Notes under the pieces: generated by a model
The model's database searches: none
The model's input: the letters and a program-made list of their open reading frames with translations, nothing else
What the model was told of the DNA's origin: nothing
Assembly (NCBI GenBank): GCA_041687675.1
Contig: JAWLBM010000026.1
Span: 1-64,000 of the forward strand
From: JAWLBM01 sp041687675
GTDB lineage: Bacteria; Pseudomonadota; Alphaproteobacteria; Rhizobiales; Pleomorphomonadaceae
Direction: 5' to 3'
Length of the DNA: 64,000 bases
Part shown: one piece after another, positions 62,713 through 64,000 of the stretch
Position numbering within the stretch: the first letter of the stretch is position 1
Layout of the letters: each line of letters opens with the position of its first letter
Translations under genes and position numbers: made by a program

Positions 62713-63900
62713 TCAGTCCTTCACGAAGAGCTTGCGGGGGACGTTCGCCAGGCACTCGACCCCGGTGTCGGTGATGACGATGCTCTCGGTGATCTCGAGG
62801 CCCATGTCCTCGAGCCAGAGGCCGGTCATGAAGTGGAAGGTCATGCCGGGAAGAAGCACGGTGCGGTCGCCCGGGCGAAGGCTCATGGTGCGCTCGCCCC
62901 AGTCCGGCGGGTAGCTGAGACCGATCGGGTAGCCGGTGCGGTTGTCCTTGACGATGCCGTATTTCCTCAGCACCGCGAAGAAGGCGTTGGCGATGTCCTC
63001 GCAGGTGTTGCCGGGCCTGGCGGCCTCGAGCCCCGCCTCCATGCCCTCCAGAGTCGCCTTCTCCGCGTCGAGGAAGGCCTGCGTCGGCTTGCCGAGGAAC
63101 ACGGTGCGCGACAGCGGGCAGTGGTAGCGGTGGTAGCAGCCGGCGATCTCGAAGAAGGTGCCCTCCCCCCGCTTCATCGGCTTGTCGTCCCAGGTGAGGT
63201 GCGGCGCCGAGGCGTCGGCCCCCGACGGAAGCAGCGGCACGATCGCCGGATAGTCGCCGCCGAACTCGGCGGTGCCGCGGATGCCGACCTCGACGATCTC
63301 GGCGACGAGGTCGTTCTTGCGCATTCCGACCTCGACCTTGTCGACGATGCGCTGGTGCATCATCTCGACGATCCGCGCCGCCTTGCGCATGTAGTCGAGC
63401 TCGGTCGGGCTTTTGACCGCCCGCTGCCAGTTGACGAGCGCGGTCGCGTCGACGAAGCGGGCGTTCGGCAGGTGGCGCACCAGCGAGCCGAAGGCGGCGG
63501 CCGAGAACCAGTAGTTGTCCATCTCGACGCCGATCGCCAGCCGGTCCCAGCCCCGCGCCGCGATCACCTCCTTCGAGAGGTAGTCCATCGGGTGCCGCTC
63601 GGTCGACTGCACGTAGTGGTCCGGGTAGCCGGCGATGTTGTCATGGGCGAGATAGGCGGTGCGCTTCGCGCCGTTGGCGTCCTGGCCGCGGCCGAACCAG
63701 ACGGGCTCGCCGTCCGGCGGCACGATCACCGCCTGGTGCACGTAGAAGGTCCAGCCGTCGTAGCCGGTGAGCCAGGCCATGTTGGACGGATCGCTGACGA
63801 TCAGCAGCTCGATGCCGCGCTCGGCCATGGCCTTGCGCGTCCTGGCGAGGCGCTCTGCGTATTCGGCGCGGGTGAAACGGAGGGCGGGCTCGGTGCTCAT
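62713..63900 (-). CDS. doeA: Ectoine hydrolase DoeA
   Basis: A 395-residue M24 (creatinase/prolidase-fold) enzyme that hydrolyses ectoine to N-acetyl-diaminobutyrate. N-terminal LLIVSDPSNMAWLTGYDGWTFYVHQ and GYPDHYVQSTERHPMDYL are hallmark DoeA/EutD segments. C-terminal half has KRGEGTFFEIAGCYHRYHCPLSRT and HFMTGLWLEDMGLEITES. The usual dinuclear metal ligands of M24 peptidases are replaced in part, as known for this subgroup. It is the first complete gene of the minus-strand ectoine operon. Confidence 0.95.
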   Translation of the reverse strand: MSTEPALRFTRAEYAERLARTRKAMAERGIELLIVSDPSNMAWLTGYDGWTFYVHQAVIVPPDGEPVWFGRGQDANGAKRTAYLAHDNIAGYPDHYVQSTERHPMDYLSKEVIAARGWDRLAIGVEMDNYWFSAAAFGSLVRHLPNARFVDATALVNWQRAVKSPTELDYMRKAARIVEMMHQRIVDKVEVGMRKNDLVAEIVEVGIRGTAEFGGDYPAIVPLLPSGADASAPHLTWDDKPMKRGEGTFFEIAGCYHRYHCPLSRTVFLGKPTQAFLDAEKATLEGMEAGLEAARPGNTCEDIANAFFAVLRKYGIVKDNRTGYPIGLSYPPDWGERTMSLRPGDRTVLLPGMTFHFMTGLWLEDMGLEITESIVITDTGVECLANVPRKLFVKD

Positions 63901-63939
63901 GCTCTCTTTTCCGTTGGTGCTGGAAGGTCCGTTGGAACG

Positions 63940-64000
63940 TCAGCTGTCGAAGGGGGTGCCGGCGCCGGCCACGCGGGCGCGGTCGCGGGCGAGCGTGGCG
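63940..64000 (-). CDS. C-terminal end of an EutC-like (ornithine cyclodeaminase family) protein, partial
   Basis: The last 19 codons, ATLARDRARVAGAGTPFDS, end in TGA 39 bases upstream of doeA on the same strand. The AGAGT-x-F-D-S ending is common in ornithine cyclodeaminase/mu-crystallin proteins. EutC, a member of that family, precedes eutD/doeA in many ectoine operons. The rest is outside the window, so the call is tentative. Confidence 0.4.
   Translation of the reverse strand, partial: ATLARDRARVAGAGTPFDS

Overview
The window is GC-rich, gene-dense DNA from an alphaproteobacterium, most likely of the order Hyphomicrobiales (Rhizobiales). The evidence is a CckA-ChpT-CtrA phosphorelay, a DivJ-type kinase, FliI/FliJ, a compact cheAWYBR operon, and several families typical of that order (DUF1134/EipA, DUF1491, DUF2336, DUF5330, DUF1127, ExoD). 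Ectoine-degradation genes at the right edge suggest a marine or salt-exposed lifestyle (inference). I saw no rRNA or tRNA genes, CRISPR array or prophage.

Layout. 1-100: tail of an IS110-family transposase beside a REP-like palindrome. 0.2-5.6 kb: sulfotransferase-like protein, fliJ, icd, trmJ, murI and rpsD, the last with a clear promoter, leader hairpin and terminator. 5.65-6.36 kb: a gene-free stretch holding two tandem copies of a structured module. 6.4-17.6 kb: cckA, sufE, a DivJ-like kinase, fliI and ctrA (divergent, with a dense GANTC array between them) and nadK. 17.7-24.2 kb: a lone Hpt protein, a BIME-like cluster of REP palindromes, a DUF2336 protein, a lytic transglycosylase behind a perfect CtrA box, two flavoenzymes and an exported protein. 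24.2-34.3 kb: cheA-cheW-cheY-cheB-cheR on the minus strand, chpT, a YHS-domain protein, eipA and a membrane-anchored coiled-coil protein. 34.3-38.2 kb: a zinc uptake operon with a candidate Zur box, then a MarR regulator. 38.2-53.5 kb: mostly housekeeping and accessory genes (CorC-like, ExoD, class III alcohol dehydrogenase, TTC38-like, TPP enzyme, OpgC, epimerase, SDR, RecQ) and several small proteins. One of these, a small membrane protein, sits behind a second perfect CtrA box. 53.7-64 kb: a catabolic and transport region with BKACE, RpiR regulator, class III aminotransferase, TAXI-TRAP transporter, UspA protein and chorismate mutase on one side, and a minus-strand ectoine-degradation operon (eutC-like end, doeA, doeB) on the other.

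Together, the first half carries the core cell-cycle phosphorelay (CckA to ChpT to CtrA, with a DivJ-like kinase likely acting on DivK elsewhere) plus likely CtrA outputs in flagellar assembly, chemotaxis and envelope. Candidate CtrA boxes and GANTC methylation sites recur upstream of ctrA, the lytic transglycosylase, eipA, DUF2336, cheA and the small membrane protein. This suggests a local CtrA/CcrM regulon. The right end is a nutrient-scavenging region.
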